64,000 bases of DNA from SZUA-309 sp965230005. Its GTDB lineage: Bacteria > Pseudomonadota > Gammaproteobacteria > Pseudomonadales > Azotimanducaceae. Under the pieces are notes generated by a model, which was given only the letters and a program-made list of their open reading frames with translations, ran no database searches and was not told the origin of the DNA. The stretch spans positions 3,596,001 to 3,660,000 of the forward strand of contig OZ245934.1 of NCBI GenBank assembly GCA_965230005.1. The letters are read 5' to 3'. Every line of letters begins with the position of its first letter. Positions within the stretch are counted from its first letter, which is position 1. Positions 1-8,595 of the stretch are shown here, one piece after another. A program made the translations under genes and the position numbers.

Positions 1-996
1 GAGCATGCGTTCGGCACGGGCGCACAGGAAATTTTCGACGCCACGCAGGCCGTCACCATTGCCGCCTGCGGAACGAGTTACTACGCGGGACTCGTGGCTA
101 AATATTGGATCGAGGAGCTCGCCGGCATCCCCTGCCACGTGGAGATTGCCAGCGAATTTCGCTACCGGCGCGTCGCCGTGATACCCGGGAGTCTCTTTGT
201 CACGCTCACACAATCGGGAGAAACGGCCGATACGCTGGCGGCCCTGCGTGTGGCGAAGGAGATCGGTTACGAGCACACGTTGACGATCTGTAACGTCGCC
301 ACGAGCACCACCGTCCGTGAGTCGGAGCTGGCGCTCATGCTCAACGCAGGCACGGAAGTTGGCGTGGCTTCAACGAAAGCCTTCACCGCCATGCTTGCTG
401 ATCTATTACTGCTGGCGCTGCTCATTGGTCGTCGCCACGGTATGAGTGAGACTCAGGAGGCTGACGCGGTTGCCGCCCTGCAACAGCTGTCGGAGGCTGT
501 CGAGAGGGCGCTTGCCCTCGACGACCGGGTTCGGCGTCTTGCGGAACGCTTCGTCGAGAAACACCATGCGCTGTTCCTCGGGCGCGGGCCCATGTTCCCC
601 ATTGCCATGGAAGGCGCGCTCAAACTCAAAGAAATCTCCTACATCCACGCCGAGGGCTATCCGGCCGGCGAGCTCAAGCACGGTCCACTTGCCCTGGTCG
701 ACGACGACATGCCGGTCATAGCCGTGGCCCCTAATGATGAGCTGCTGGAAAAGCTGCAGTCGAACCTCCAGGAGGTGCGGGCCCGAGGCGGGCAGCTGTT
801 TGTGTTTGCCGATCCGGCCTCCGGGTTCAGGGATGAGGACGACATTACCGTGGTGACGCTGCCTGAGGTGGAACCGCTGCTGGCGCCGATCGTCTACGTC
901 GTGCCTCTGCAACTGCTTGCCTACCATGTTGCCGTCCTGAAAGGCACGGACGTGGATCAGCCGAGAAACCTGGCGAAGTCGGTGACGGTCGAGTAG
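1..996 (+). CDS. glmS: Glutamine-fructose-6-phosphate aminotransferase (isomerizing), 3' part
   Basis: The open frame runs in from the left edge, so about 331 C-terminal residues are visible and the N-terminal glutaminase domain with its Cys1 lies outside. GlmS makes glucosamine-6-phosphate from fructose-6-phosphate and glutamine, the first step to UDP-GlcNAc for peptidoglycan and LPS. Two SIS sugar-isomerase domains are present: CGTSYYAG at about residues 23-30 of the visible part, TQSGETADT soon after, and the typical end DVDQPRNLAKSVTVE. A GTG at base 94 is internal, because the family motif is encoded upstream of it. It converges with the next gene with a 34-base gap and no obvious terminator. 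Confidence 0.97.
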   Translation, partial: EHAFGTGAQEIFDATQAVTIAACGTSYYAGLVAKYWIEELAGIPCHVEIASEFRYRRVAVIPGSLFVTLTQSGETADTLAALRVAKEIGYEHTLTICNVATSTTVRESELALMLNAGTEVGVASTKAFTAMLADLLLLALLIGRRHGMSETQEADAVAALQQLSEAVERALALDDRVRRLAERFVEKHHALFLGRGPMFPIAMEGALKLKEISYIHAEGYPAGELKHGPLALVDDDMPVIAVAPNDELLEKLQSNLQEVRARGGQLFVFADPASGFRDEDDITVVTLPEVEPLLAPIVYVVPLQLLAYHVAVLKGTDVDQPRNLAKSVTVE

Positions 997-1030
997 TCAC
1001 CAGCGCACCGGGGACTTCGTTGTTTGTCGT

Positions 1031-1900
1031 TCATCGCCTGTAGAGCTGCACGATGCCGGTGATGTTGTCTGCGCTGAAACCTTGCGCAACGCCCTGCGCA
1101 TAGACGCGGCCGGCCGAGCGCGACACGGGCAGGCTGGCCTGCAGCAGATCGCTGGAGCGCCCGATCAGTTCGAAGTCTTTGGCGACGAGGTCGACAGGGA
1201 AGGCGGGCAGCCATTGGCCTGAGATCATCGCTGAGGCGGCATGGCCCATCGCCGGACTGCAGACGGGGGTTGCGGCCAGCGTTTCGATGGCGTCGTTGAT
1301 ATTGAGTCCGGCGGTGTTCAGGAAGCCGATGAGCTCCGCGACTGCGGCGAGCTGCACCCCGAAGAGCGCGTTGACCGTCAGCTTCATCACCATGCCCGAA
1401 CCCGCCTGCCCGGAGCGATGCACGGCGCCGGCCATTGGGCTCAACAATGCGCTCAGACGCTCGAGGTCGACTTCCCGGCAACCGAGAAAGAAGATGAGCG
1501 CCCCGGCTTCAGCCTGGGGTCTCGAACCAGCCAGCGGTGCGTCGGCGAAGGCCCGACCGGCGGCTTCGAAGGTCTCGGCCAGAGTCCTGACCCAGGGTAG
1601 AGACAGGGTCGAGCACTCTATTGCGATTGCCTCTTGAGCCATGGTGTTGAGCGCCCCCTCAGCAGCGAGCCAGACGTCACGGGAAGCATCGTCGTCCCGG
1701 ACCATGGAAATGATGTAGTCCGCGCCCTCGGCTGCCGCGGCCGGGCTGTCGCTCACGGCTGCCCCGGCCGCTGCCAGCTCTGCCGTCTTGCCCGGTGTGC
1801 GGTTCCAGACGCTGAGCTCATGCCCGGCGGCGAGCAGACGCATACCCATTCTGGACCCCATGGCGCCGGTCCCGAGCAGCGCAATTTTATTGGCAGTCAT
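1031..1900 (-). CDS. NAD(P)-dependent beta-hydroxyacid dehydrogenase (3-hydroxyisobutyrate dehydrogenase family)
   Basis: A 289-residue protein with an N-terminal Rossmann fold (GTGAMG at residues 10-15), the substrate-loop region APLAGSRPQAEAG near 121-133 and the family catalytic lysine in GSGMVMKLTVN (Lys173). The family oxidises or reduces 3-hydroxyacids such as 3-hydroxyisobutyrate, tartronate semialdehyde and glyoxylate. The substrate cannot be told from sequence. An AGGAG ribosome site sits about 10 bases before the ATG. It is transcribed divergently from a LysR-type regulator with a palindromic operator-like site between them, so it is probably that regulator's target. A role in short-chain acid metabolism is inference. 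Confidence 0.88.
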   Translation of the reverse strand: MTANKIALLGTGAMGSRMGMRLLAAGHELSVWNRTPGKTAELAAAGAAVSDSPAAAAEGADYIISMVRDDDASRDVWLAAEGALNTMAQEAIAIECSTLSLPWVRTLAETFEAAGRAFADAPLAGSRPQAEAGALIFFLGCREVDLERLSALLSPMAGAVHRSGQAGSGMVMKLTVNALFGVQLAAVAELIGFLNTAGLNINDAIETLAATPVCSPAMGHAASAMISGQWLPAFPVDLVAKDFELIGRSSDLLQASLPVSRSAGRVYAQGVAQGFSADNITGIVQLYRR

Positions 1901-1991
1901 TACGAAACTTCTCCTGCTGCAGGCAAATTCAATGGAACGGCAGTATCTATTCGAGTGTTATGGGCAATAAATAGTGATTACAGCACCTAGA

Positions 1992-2010
1992 TATTGCTTC
2001 AGAAGCAATA
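1992..2010. promoter_or_regulatory. Palindromic LysR-type operator candidate
   Basis: A perfect inverted repeat, TATTGCTTC-A-GAAGCAATA, contains the T-N11-A pattern TGCTTCAGAAGCA typical of LysR-family sites. It lies about 54 bases before the regulator start and about 90 bases before the divergent dehydrogenase, in a local AT-rich patch. It probably binds the adjacent LysR protein. This is inferred from position and symmetry only. Confidence 0.6.
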
Positions 2011-2064
2011 ATAGGATTACCGAGCCGCTTGGGTCCGGCCGACTAAGCACCGTAGGGACGTTCC

Positions 2065-2979
2065 ATGGAAGAGATTGATCTGCAGGCCTTGCGCGTCTTC
2101 GTAGCCGTTGCGAGGCGGCGAAGCTTCGCCCGGGTAGCCGAGGAACTGGAGACCCATCCTTCATCCGTTTCTCGAACCGTCGCCAGACTGGAGGCCGCCC
2201 TGAACCTGCGGCTCTTCCAGCGGACCACCCGGAGCGTATCCCTTACAGAGGCGGGTGCAGCTTATCTCCAGCGTGTCTCGGTCGTGCTCGATGCCCTCGA
2301 TGAGGCGAACGACGCGGTGCGCGGCGCAGACGCTGGTGCACCGGGTGGCCTCCTGCGCCTGACCGCCTCCGTAGCCTTTGGTGAACGGATGCTTGTGCCT
2401 CTGCTGGGCGACTTCCGTGAACGCTATCCGGCGATACGACTGGAGTTGCTTCTGACGGACGCCACCCTCGATCTGGTCGAAGAGCGGATCGATCTGGCAA
2501 TCAGGCTCGCGCCGGGCGTGAGCGGAGACCTGGTGGTTACCCGGCTGTTCTCGACCCGCTATCGAATTGTGGCGAGTCCCGCTTACCTTGCCCGGTGTAC
2601 GCCTATCTCGCAGCCAGAAGACCTCGCCGCACATGCGTGCGTCACCATGTCATTGCCAGGGCACCGTTCCGAATGGCGGGTGCGGCGCTCGGGGGGCGCT
2701 GAAAGTGCGCTGGCCATACCCATCGAGAGCCCCGTTACCGTCTCTTCGGCCCTCAGCCTCCGGTCCCTGGCGCTCGAAGGTCTGGGCCCGGCGTTGCTGG
2801 CAGACTGGCTGGTTGCCGATGCCCTGACGGAAGGTCGCCTCGTGGATCTCTTTCCGGACCATGAGGCAACGGCTGCAGACTTCGAGGCGGCTGCCTGGCT
2901 GGTTTACGCAAACCGCGCCTATCTGCCGCCGAAAGTCCGGGTGGCCATTGACTACCTCAAAGGACGGTTGCGCCGATGA
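2065..2979 (+). CDS. LysR-family transcriptional regulator
   Basis: A 304-residue protein. The N-terminal winged helix-turn-helix covers about residues 5-65 and includes SSVSRTVARLEAALNLRLFQRTTRSVSLTEAG. An effector-binding domain follows, with the usual PGGLLRLTASVAFGERMLVPLL linker region. The pattern is close to the CrgA/AaeR-like LysR proteins. It is divergent from the beta-hydroxyacid dehydrogenase, the normal arrangement of a LysR regulator and its target. Effector and other targets are unknown. The start follows GTAGGGAC, a moderate ribosome site. Confidence 0.92.
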   Translation: MEEIDLQALRVFVAVARRRSFARVAEELETHPSSVSRTVARLEAALNLRLFQRTTRSVSLTEAGAAYLQRVSVVLDALDEANDAVRGADAGAPGGLLRLTASVAFGERMLVPLLGDFRERYPAIRLELLLTDATLDLVEERIDLAIRLAPGVSGDLVVTRLFSTRYRIVASPAYLARCTPISQPEDLAAHACVTMSLPGHRSEWRVRRSGGAESALAIPIESPVTVSSALSLRSLALEGLGPALLADWLVADALTEGRLVDLFPDHEATAADFEAAAWLVYANRAYLPPKVRVAIDYLKGRLRR

Positions 2980-3154
2980 CCGGCCCGAGCTTTCAGCCCT
3001 GGCTCAATCGGCGGCGTGATGCTGGTGAGGGTCCTGGCAAATCCTTAAACTTGTCGGAAGCCGCCGAGCGGTGCCGGCAACGCCCGCGGCGCCCCAGCCT
3101 CCATGGCCGCAATCACGCGGTGGATCCTAGAGAAACGAATCGGAACGCCCCACG
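2980..3154. other. Spacer between the lysR gene and uvrD, no feature recognised
   Basis: These 175 bases hold no convincing gene, promoter or terminator. Short open frames cross it but look like out-of-frame extensions of neighbouring genes. A LexA-type SOS box (CTG-N10-CAG), expected for uvrD in enteric bacteria, was not seen by eye. Confidence 0.5.
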
Positions 3155-5353
3155 GTGGATGTCACCCACATACTCGATGCCCTGAACGACGCCCAGCGCG
3201 AGGCGGTCACGGCCCCTCTGGGCAACACGCTGGTCCTTGCGGGTGCGGGCAGCGGCAAAACCCGCGTGCTGGTTCATCGGATCGCCTGGCTGATCGATGC
3301 GGAGGACGTGTCACCCTACGGCATTCTGGCCGTGACCTTCACGAACAAGGCCGCACAGGAAATGCGTGTGCGCATCGAGGAGCTGCTGAACTTGTCGGTG
3401 CGCACCATGTGGGTGGGCACCTTTCACGGCATCGCCCATCGGCTCCTGCGCATGCACTGGCAGGAAGCCGGCTTGCCGCAGAACTTTCAGATCCTCGATG
3501 CCGACGATCAGCTCCGGCTCGTGAAGCGGGTCATGCGAGTCCTCGACATCGACGAGCAGAAGTGGCCGGCGCGCCAGGCGGTCTGGTTCATCAACGGCCA
3601 GAAGGATGAGGGGCGCCGGGCGAAAGACGTGCCCGCCGGAGACGATCTCTTTCAGATCACCCACAAGAAAATCTACCAGAACTACGAGGAACTCTGTCAG
3701 CAGGGCGGGCTCGTCGACTTCGCCGAACTGTTGCTCCGTTGCCACGAACTGCTGCTGGATAACTCGGAGCTGCTCGCTCACTACCGGCAGCGCTTTCAAC
3801 ACCTGCTGGTCGACGAGTTCCAGGATACGAACGCCATTCAATACGCCTGGCTGCGACTGCTCGCCGGTGACTCGGCCCGGGTCATGGCCGTCGGTGACGA
3901 CGATCAATCCATCTACGGCTGGCGCGGGGCGAAGATCGAGAACATTCATCGCTACCGGGACGACTTCGGCGATGTGCAGACCATCCGTCTCGAGCAGAAC
4001 TACCGTTCAACGGCGACGATTCTGAAAGCGGCCAACGCCCTCATCGAACACAACACGGACCGCCTCGGCAAAGAACTCTGGACCGATGGCGAAGCCGGAG
4101 ATCCTATCCGCGTATATGCGGGCTACAACGATCTCGACGAGGCGCGCTTCATCGTCGAGCGGGCGGAAGAGTGGATCGATGGCGGGGGAACCCCGGACGA
4201 CGTTGCCGTCCTCTACCGGTCCAACGCCCAATCGCGGGTGCTCGAGGAAGGTTTTCTCCGGGCGCGGATTCCCTATCGGATCTATGGCGGCCTACGTTTC
4301 TTCGAGCGAGCGGAGATCAAGAACGCCCTCTGCTACATGCGCCTCGTGCACGAACGTAACTCGGACCCGGCCTTCGAGCGGGTCATCAATCTGCCTCCGC
4401 GGGGCATCGGCGACAAAACCGTGGAGGCCATTCGGGCGGAAGCCCGGGCTCGCGGCCGATCCATGTGGCAGTCCTGCACGGAAGCGCTCGCCGAAGGCAG
4501 CTTCCCGGGACGGATCGCCGGTAAGGTCGCCGGGTTTCTGCAGCTCATCGAAGACATGGCGCAGGCCACGGCAGAGATGTCCCTGCATGAGCTCGCCGAT
4601 CACATCATCGACACGAGCGGCCTCATGGAATACCACAGCCGGGAGCGCGGCGAGCGGGGACTCGCGCGCAAGGAGAACCTCGAGGAACTGGTCAGCGCCT
4701 GCCGCTCCTTCACCGGCGAACTCGTTTTTCCAATCAGCGAGCCGGAGCTCAACGGTGCCGAAAACGCCGAAACCTCCGTGCTCGAAGAGTTCCTCGATCA
4801 GGTCGCCCTCGATGCCGGAGACCGGCAGTCGGAGAGTGGTCCGGCCGTGCAGCTCATGACGCTGCACTCGGCGAAAGGGCTCGAGTTTCCCCTCGTTTTC
4901 CTGGCGGGTCTCGAGGAGGGACTCTTTCCGCACCGCATGTCGGCGGAAGAACCCGGCCGTATCGAAGAGGAGCGGCGCCTCGCGTATGTGGGCATCACGC
5001 GGGCCATGCGCTGCCTGTACCTCACCTACGCAGAAGCCCGGCGCCTGCACGGTACAGATACCTATAACCGTCCCTCCCGCTTTCTCCTCGAGGTCCCAAG
5101 CGAGCTGGTCTCCGAGGTGCGCATGAAGGGTGCCGTTGAGCGTCCCTACGGCAGCATGGACGCACCGGCCGGTCTCTTCGCTGATGACGATGGTGCCCTG
5201 CGTATGGGCCAGCGTGTGTTACATCAGAAATTCGGCGAAGGGGTGGTGCTGCAGTGTGAGGGTGCCGGGGAGCGGGCCCGAGTTCAGGTGAACTTCGCCG
5301 AAGGAGCGAAGTGGCTCATGCTCGGCTATGCCAATCTCGAAACTCTCGACTGA
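3155..5353 (+). CDS. uvrD: DNA helicase II
   Basis: A 732-residue superfamily-1 3'-5' helicase for nucleotide-excision and mismatch repair. It aligns by eye along its length with E. coli UvrD (720 residues). Features: Walker A AGAGSGKT at residues 29-36, the TFTNKAAQEMR motif, Walker B region DEFQDT near 220, GDDDQSIYGWRGA, EQNYRS, TLHSAKGLEF, VGITRA, and a C-terminal RNA-polymerase-interacting tail ending in a KFGEGVV Tudor-like segment. The start is GTG, because the next codons give MDVTHIL, matching the E. coli N-terminus. No clear ribosome site precedes it. Confidence 0.98.
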   Translation: MDVTHILDALNDAQREAVTAPLGNTLVLAGAGSGKTRVLVHRIAWLIDAEDVSPYGILAVTFTNKAAQEMRVRIEELLNLSVRTMWVGTFHGIAHRLLRMHWQEAGLPQNFQILDADDQLRLVKRVMRVLDIDEQKWPARQAVWFINGQKDEGRRAKDVPAGDDLFQITHKKIYQNYEELCQQGGLVDFAELLLRCHELLLDNSELLAHYRQRFQHLLVDEFQDTNAIQYAWLRLLAGDSARVMAVGDDDQSIYGWRGAKIENIHRYRDDFGDVQTIRLEQNYRSTATILKAANALIEHNTDRLGKELWTDGEAGDPIRVYAGYNDLDEARFIVERAEEWIDGGGTPDDVAVLYRSNAQSRVLEEGFLRARIPYRIYGGLRFFERAEIKNALCYMRLVHERNSDPAFERVINLPPRGIGDKTVEAIRAEARARGRSMWQSCTEALAEGSFPGRIAGKVAGFLQLIEDMAQATAEMSLHELADHIIDTSGLMEYHSRERGERGLARKENLEELVSACRSFTGELVFPISEPELNGAENAETSVLEEFLDQVALDAGDRQSESGPAVQLMTLHSAKGLEFPLVFLAGLEEGLFPHRMSAEEPGRIEEERRLAYVGITRAMRCLYLTYAEARRLHGTDTYNRPSRFLLEVPSELVSEVRMKGAVERPYGSMDAPAGLFADDDGALRMGQRVLHQKFGEGVVLQCEGAGERARVQVNFAEGAKWLMLGYANLETLD

Positions 5354-5374
5354 CGTTTTCTGGAGACGAACTTG

Positions 5375-6559
5375 ATGTACCCCTTTCGCACGTTTGTTGA
5401 GCCCGGACGACCTGCGCGCCTCCCAGGAAGTGGCAAGACGGCTGCCATCCTGGGCCTTGCTCTGCTCCTCGTCCTGCTCCAGCCGATGGCCGGCTGCAGC
5501 GAGAGCGACGCGCCGGATGGTTCGGTGACTGCCCCGACGTCGGAGCCGGAACGGGTGTTCCGCTGGAAGCTCATCACGACGTGGCCGCGGAATCTGCCCG
5601 CCCTCGGCACCGCGCCGGTGCGCATGGCAGACCGGATCCGCACCATGAGCGGCGGCCGGCTGGACATCAAGGTCTATGGTGCCGGTGAGCTCGTCGGCGC
5701 CTTCGAGGTCTTCGACGCGGTGTCCCTCGGCACCGCTGAAATGGGCAACGGCGCCGCCTACTACTGGCGCAGCAAGCTGCCGATCGCGGCGGTTTTTGCC
5801 TCTGTGCCGTTCGGCATGACGGCACAGGAGATGAATGGCTGGCTGCACTACGGCGGCGGTTTGGAACTCTGGCAGCGACTCTATGAACCCTTCGGCGTGA
5901 TCCCCATGGCTGCCGGGAACACCGGGGTGCAGATGGGGGGCTGGTTTACGAAGTCCATCGACTCCGTTGCAGATCTCGAGGGGCTGAAGATGCGCATCCC
6001 GGGACTTGGCGGCGCCGTGCTGGAACGGGTTGGTGGATTGCCGGTGGCCATGCCGGGGAGCGAGGTGTTCACCTCACTGCAGACGGGTGTCATCGACGCA
6101 ACGGAATGGGTGGGTCCCTACAACGACCTCGCGTTCGGTCTGCACACCGTTGCCGACTATTATTACTACCCGGGCTGGCACGAACCTTCGGCCGCCATTG
6201 AATCGATCGTGAACACGGAAGCCTGGGCCAGTCTGCCCCGGGATCTGCAGGTGATCCTGGAAACCGCGGTACGCCATGCGAACGATGACGTCCTTGCGGA
6301 ATTCACGGCGCGGAACGCCGAAGCCCTGGAAACCCTCGTCGGTGAACACGGCGTCGATGTGCGGCCCTTCCCGGCGGAAGTGCTTGAGGTACTGCAGGCC
6401 GAAACCGCGGCCGTCATCGATGAGCTTGCCGGCGACGACCCGCTCCACAAAGAGATCCTGGCCTCCCAGGCAGCTTATCGAGCCCGTGTCGAGGCCTATC
6501 ATGAGATCACCGAGCGCGCCTTCATGAACGCGCGGGCGGCCGGTTCCGAAAGGAGATGA
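5375..6559 (+). CDS. TRAP transporter solute-binding lipoprotein (DctP/TakP-like)
   Basis: A 394-residue periplasmic binding protein of the tripartite ATP-independent transporters. The mature part begins FRWKLITTWPRNLPALGTAPVR and contains AGELVGAFEVFDAVSLGTAEMG, resembling the TakP subgroup that binds alpha-keto acids or related monocarboxylates. The N-terminus has an unusually long n-region (about 20 residues), a hydrophobic stretch and a lipobox-like MAGC with Cys41, followed by Ser. It is therefore probably a lipoprotein rather than freely soluble. The start chosen is ATG 5375, eight bases after GGAGA; a TTG lies one codon before. It overlaps the next gene, and its permeases are on the opposite strand 2 kb away. 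Confidence 0.9.
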   Translation: MYPFRTFVEPGRPARLPGSGKTAAILGLALLLVLLQPMAGCSESDAPDGSVTAPTSEPERVFRWKLITTWPRNLPALGTAPVRMADRIRTMSGGRLDIKVYGAGELVGAFEVFDAVSLGTAEMGNGAAYYWRSKLPIAAVFASVPFGMTAQEMNGWLHYGGGLELWQRLYEPFGVIPMAAGNTGVQMGGWFTKSIDSVADLEGLKMRIPGLGGAVLERVGGLPVAMPGSEVFTSLQTGVIDATEWVGPYNDLAFGLHTVADYYYYPGWHEPSAAIESIVNTEAWASLPRDLQVILETAVRHANDDVLAEFTARNAEALETLVGEHGVDVRPFPAEVLEVLQAETAAVIDELAGDDPLHKEILASQAAYRARVEAYHEITERAFMNARAAGSERR

Positions 6560-7398
6560 CGGTGGACGCAGAAGCGATGGCGCTGAAAGCCACGACCCTG
6601 ACGATCGACGATGGCGTCGGTCTCATCACGCTCAATCGACCTCAGCGCATGAATGCCTGGACCGGGCGCATGCACACGGAATATCGCTGGTGCCTGGCGG
6701 AGCTCGACCGCGATCCGAAGGTCGGGGTCATCGTCGTCACCGGAGCCGGTCGGGGGTTCTGCGTGGGTGGGGATTCGGAGGCGCTGGCCGGTCACTCGAA
6801 AAAGGGCGGCTATGACCCGGGCACGCCGAAAGAGATGGCGATGCCGGGCCACGGAACCGACACCCGCTTCGACGCCAGCTTTGCCTACCAGTTCGGTCTG
6901 TCCAAGCCGCTGCTCGCGGCGATGAACGGACCGGCCGCGGGTGTTGGTCTCGCCCTTGCCTGCTTTGCAGACCTGCGTTTTGCGGCGGCGGGCGCTCGCT
7001 TCACCACGGCCCATGGCAAACTGAATCTTCCCGCCGAGTACGGACTGTCCTGGATTCTGCCGCGGATGCTCGGCCTCACTCGCGCCAACGAACTGCTCCT
7101 GTCTTCCCGGGCCTTCACAGCCGAGGAGGCGCTGGATCTCGGGCTTGTCAATGCCATCTATCCCGCCGAGGCCGTGCTCGATGAAACCCTCGCCTATGCG
7201 AAGCAACTCATTGCTACCGTGGCCCCGAACTCGCTCAAGCAGACCCGCTGGCAGGTCTATCGTGATCTCCATCGGGATGTTGCCGACGCGGTCGGGGACT
7301 CGGAAAGGCTGCTGAACGAAATGATGCGCGAGGCAGACTACACGGAGGGTGTGAACGCTTTTCTGGAAAAGCGTCCCCCGCGCTGGGGTGATCAATGA
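6556..7398 (+). CDS. Enoyl-CoA hydratase/isomerase (crotonase) family protein
   Basis: A 280-residue crotonase-fold protein. LITLNRPQRMNAW near residue 23 is the family start. The oxyanion-hole segment GRGFCVGGDSEAL is near 65-77 and the second, AAMNGPAAGVGLALACFADLRFA, follows. A glutamate in LPAEYGLSW is a candidate catalytic acid. Substrate is unknown. ATG 6556 overlaps the stop of the binding-protein gene (ATGA); GTG 6562 is better spaced from AGGAG at 6551-6555, so the true start may be there. Coupling to a carboxylate transporter suggests catabolism of the imported acid as a CoA ester, which is inference. Confidence 0.9.
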   Translation: MTVDAEAMALKATTLTIDDGVGLITLNRPQRMNAWTGRMHTEYRWCLAELDRDPKVGVIVVTGAGRGFCVGGDSEALAGHSKKGGYDPGTPKEMAMPGHGTDTRFDASFAYQFGLSKPLLAAMNGPAAGVGLALACFADLRFAAAGARFTTAHGKLNLPAEYGLSWILPRMLGLTRANELLLSSRAFTAEEALDLGLVNAIYPAEAVLDETLAYAKQLIATVAPNSLKQTRWQVYRDLHRDVADAVGDSERLLNEMMREADYTEGVNAFLEKRPPRWGDQ

Positions 7399-7416
7399 CA
7401 CCCGCGGCCTGACCGA

Positions 7417-8595
7417 TCAGGGGGTCGCCACTGACTCGCCCCGGGCCCAGACGCCGATTGGTCGCGTGAGGGCTGAGAGGTCCTCGAGGGGGTTCCCCTC
7501 CACGACCAACACGTCTGCAGCGAACCCCTCACTCAGACGCCCGACGATTCCCGCGAGCCCGAGGGCCACGGCCGCCTGGCTCGTCGCCGTACGCAGCACG
7601 GCGTCCGGCGCAAGATCCGCGACGGCGGCAAACACGGCCAGCGCCTCGGGCAGCTGATGATGAAACACGCCGGGGATACCTGCGTCTGTCGATGCGACCA
7701 GCGGTACGCCGCGCGTGCGCATATCGACAAGGGCTGCGCGCATGCGGCTGATGGTCTGGCTGTTGCTGTCGATCATGCGTTGCCAGCCCGCGTTGATCGT
7801 TGGTGAGACCCAGGTGCCGCGCTCGACCATCCGTGTGGCTACGGCGGGCTGATAGTCGCTGGCCCAGCCGCCTTCTCCCACCCAGGAACAGTGCTCCACG
7901 GTGTGCACGCCGGCCTGCACCGCATCGTCGATGCCCGCAGTGCCGTGACAGTGGGCGGCTACCGGCAGTTCGTGCGTACCCGCGTAGGCGACGATCTCTG
8001 CCAGGGTCTCGCTCGGAAACTGCGGCGCGCCCGGCTTCGAACCTTTCGTGAAGCGGCCGCCGGTGGCCATGACCTTGATGAGATCGACGCCGCGCGCCTG
8101 CTGGCGGTCGATGACGCCTCGTGCGGCGTCGAGGTCGGCCGCTTCACCGCCCCAGAAATGGCAGTGGCCGCCCACGGACGTGACCGGCTGGCCGCTGCAG
8201 AGCAGCCTCGGCCCTGGCGTCTCCCCGCGAGCGATGGCGTCCCGGAGATCGAGCTCCAGCCAGCCGCCGCCGCCGAGATCCCGGGCGGTGGTGATGCCGG
8301 CTCGAACCATCATCGCTGCCCGCTCGCGCATGGCCTGTGGGTCACCGTGCTCCTCAGGGCCCGGGGGATCCTTTCGGCTCGGATCGAGGACCATGTGCAC
8401 GTGGGCATCCATGAGTCCAGGCAGGGCCGTGGCCCCGGCCAGGGAGCGGGCCGCCCGCGCCTCTCCGGCGCCGAGCGCCGAGCGGCGGCACAGTCCTTCG
8501 ATGCGTGGACCTCTGAGGATCAAGGTGTCTGCTTCGACGATGGCGTCGCCATCCCAGATGGTGAGGTCCGTGAGGATAGTCGGGGCGTCAGCCAT
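7417..8595 (-). CDS. Metal-dependent amidohydrolase family protein
   Basis: A 392-residue amidohydrolase of the imidazolonepropionase-like group. Metal and catalytic positions are visible: HVH (His65, His67), Lys174 in LIKVMATGG, which is the probable carboxylated lysine, His215 and His235, and Asp304 in ASTDAG. No signal peptide is seen. The family hydrolyses cyclic amides, Xaa-Pro type peptides and some lactones or organophosphates, so the substrate stays open. Its start overlaps the end of dctM by 8 bases, making it the last gene of a ubiA-dctQ-dctM-amidohydrolase run. It converges with the crotonase gene, 18 bases apart. Confidence 0.9.
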   Translation of the reverse strand: MADAPTILTDLTIWDGDAIVEADTLILRGPRIEGLCRRSALGAGEARAARSLAGATALPGLMDAHVHMVLDPSRKDPPGPEEHGDPQAMRERAAMMVRAGITTARDLGGGGWLELDLRDAIARGETPGPRLLCSGQPVTSVGGHCHFWGGEAADLDAARGVIDRQQARGVDLIKVMATGGRFTKGSKPGAPQFPSETLAEIVAYAGTHELPVAAHCHGTAGIDDAVQAGVHTVEHCSWVGEGGWASDYQPAVATRMVERGTWVSPTINAGWQRMIDSNSQTISRMRAALVDMRTRGVPLVASTDAGIPGVFHHQLPEALAVFAAVADLAPDAVLRTATSQAAVALGLAGIVGRLSEGFAADVLVVEGNPLEDLSALTRPIGVWARGESVATP

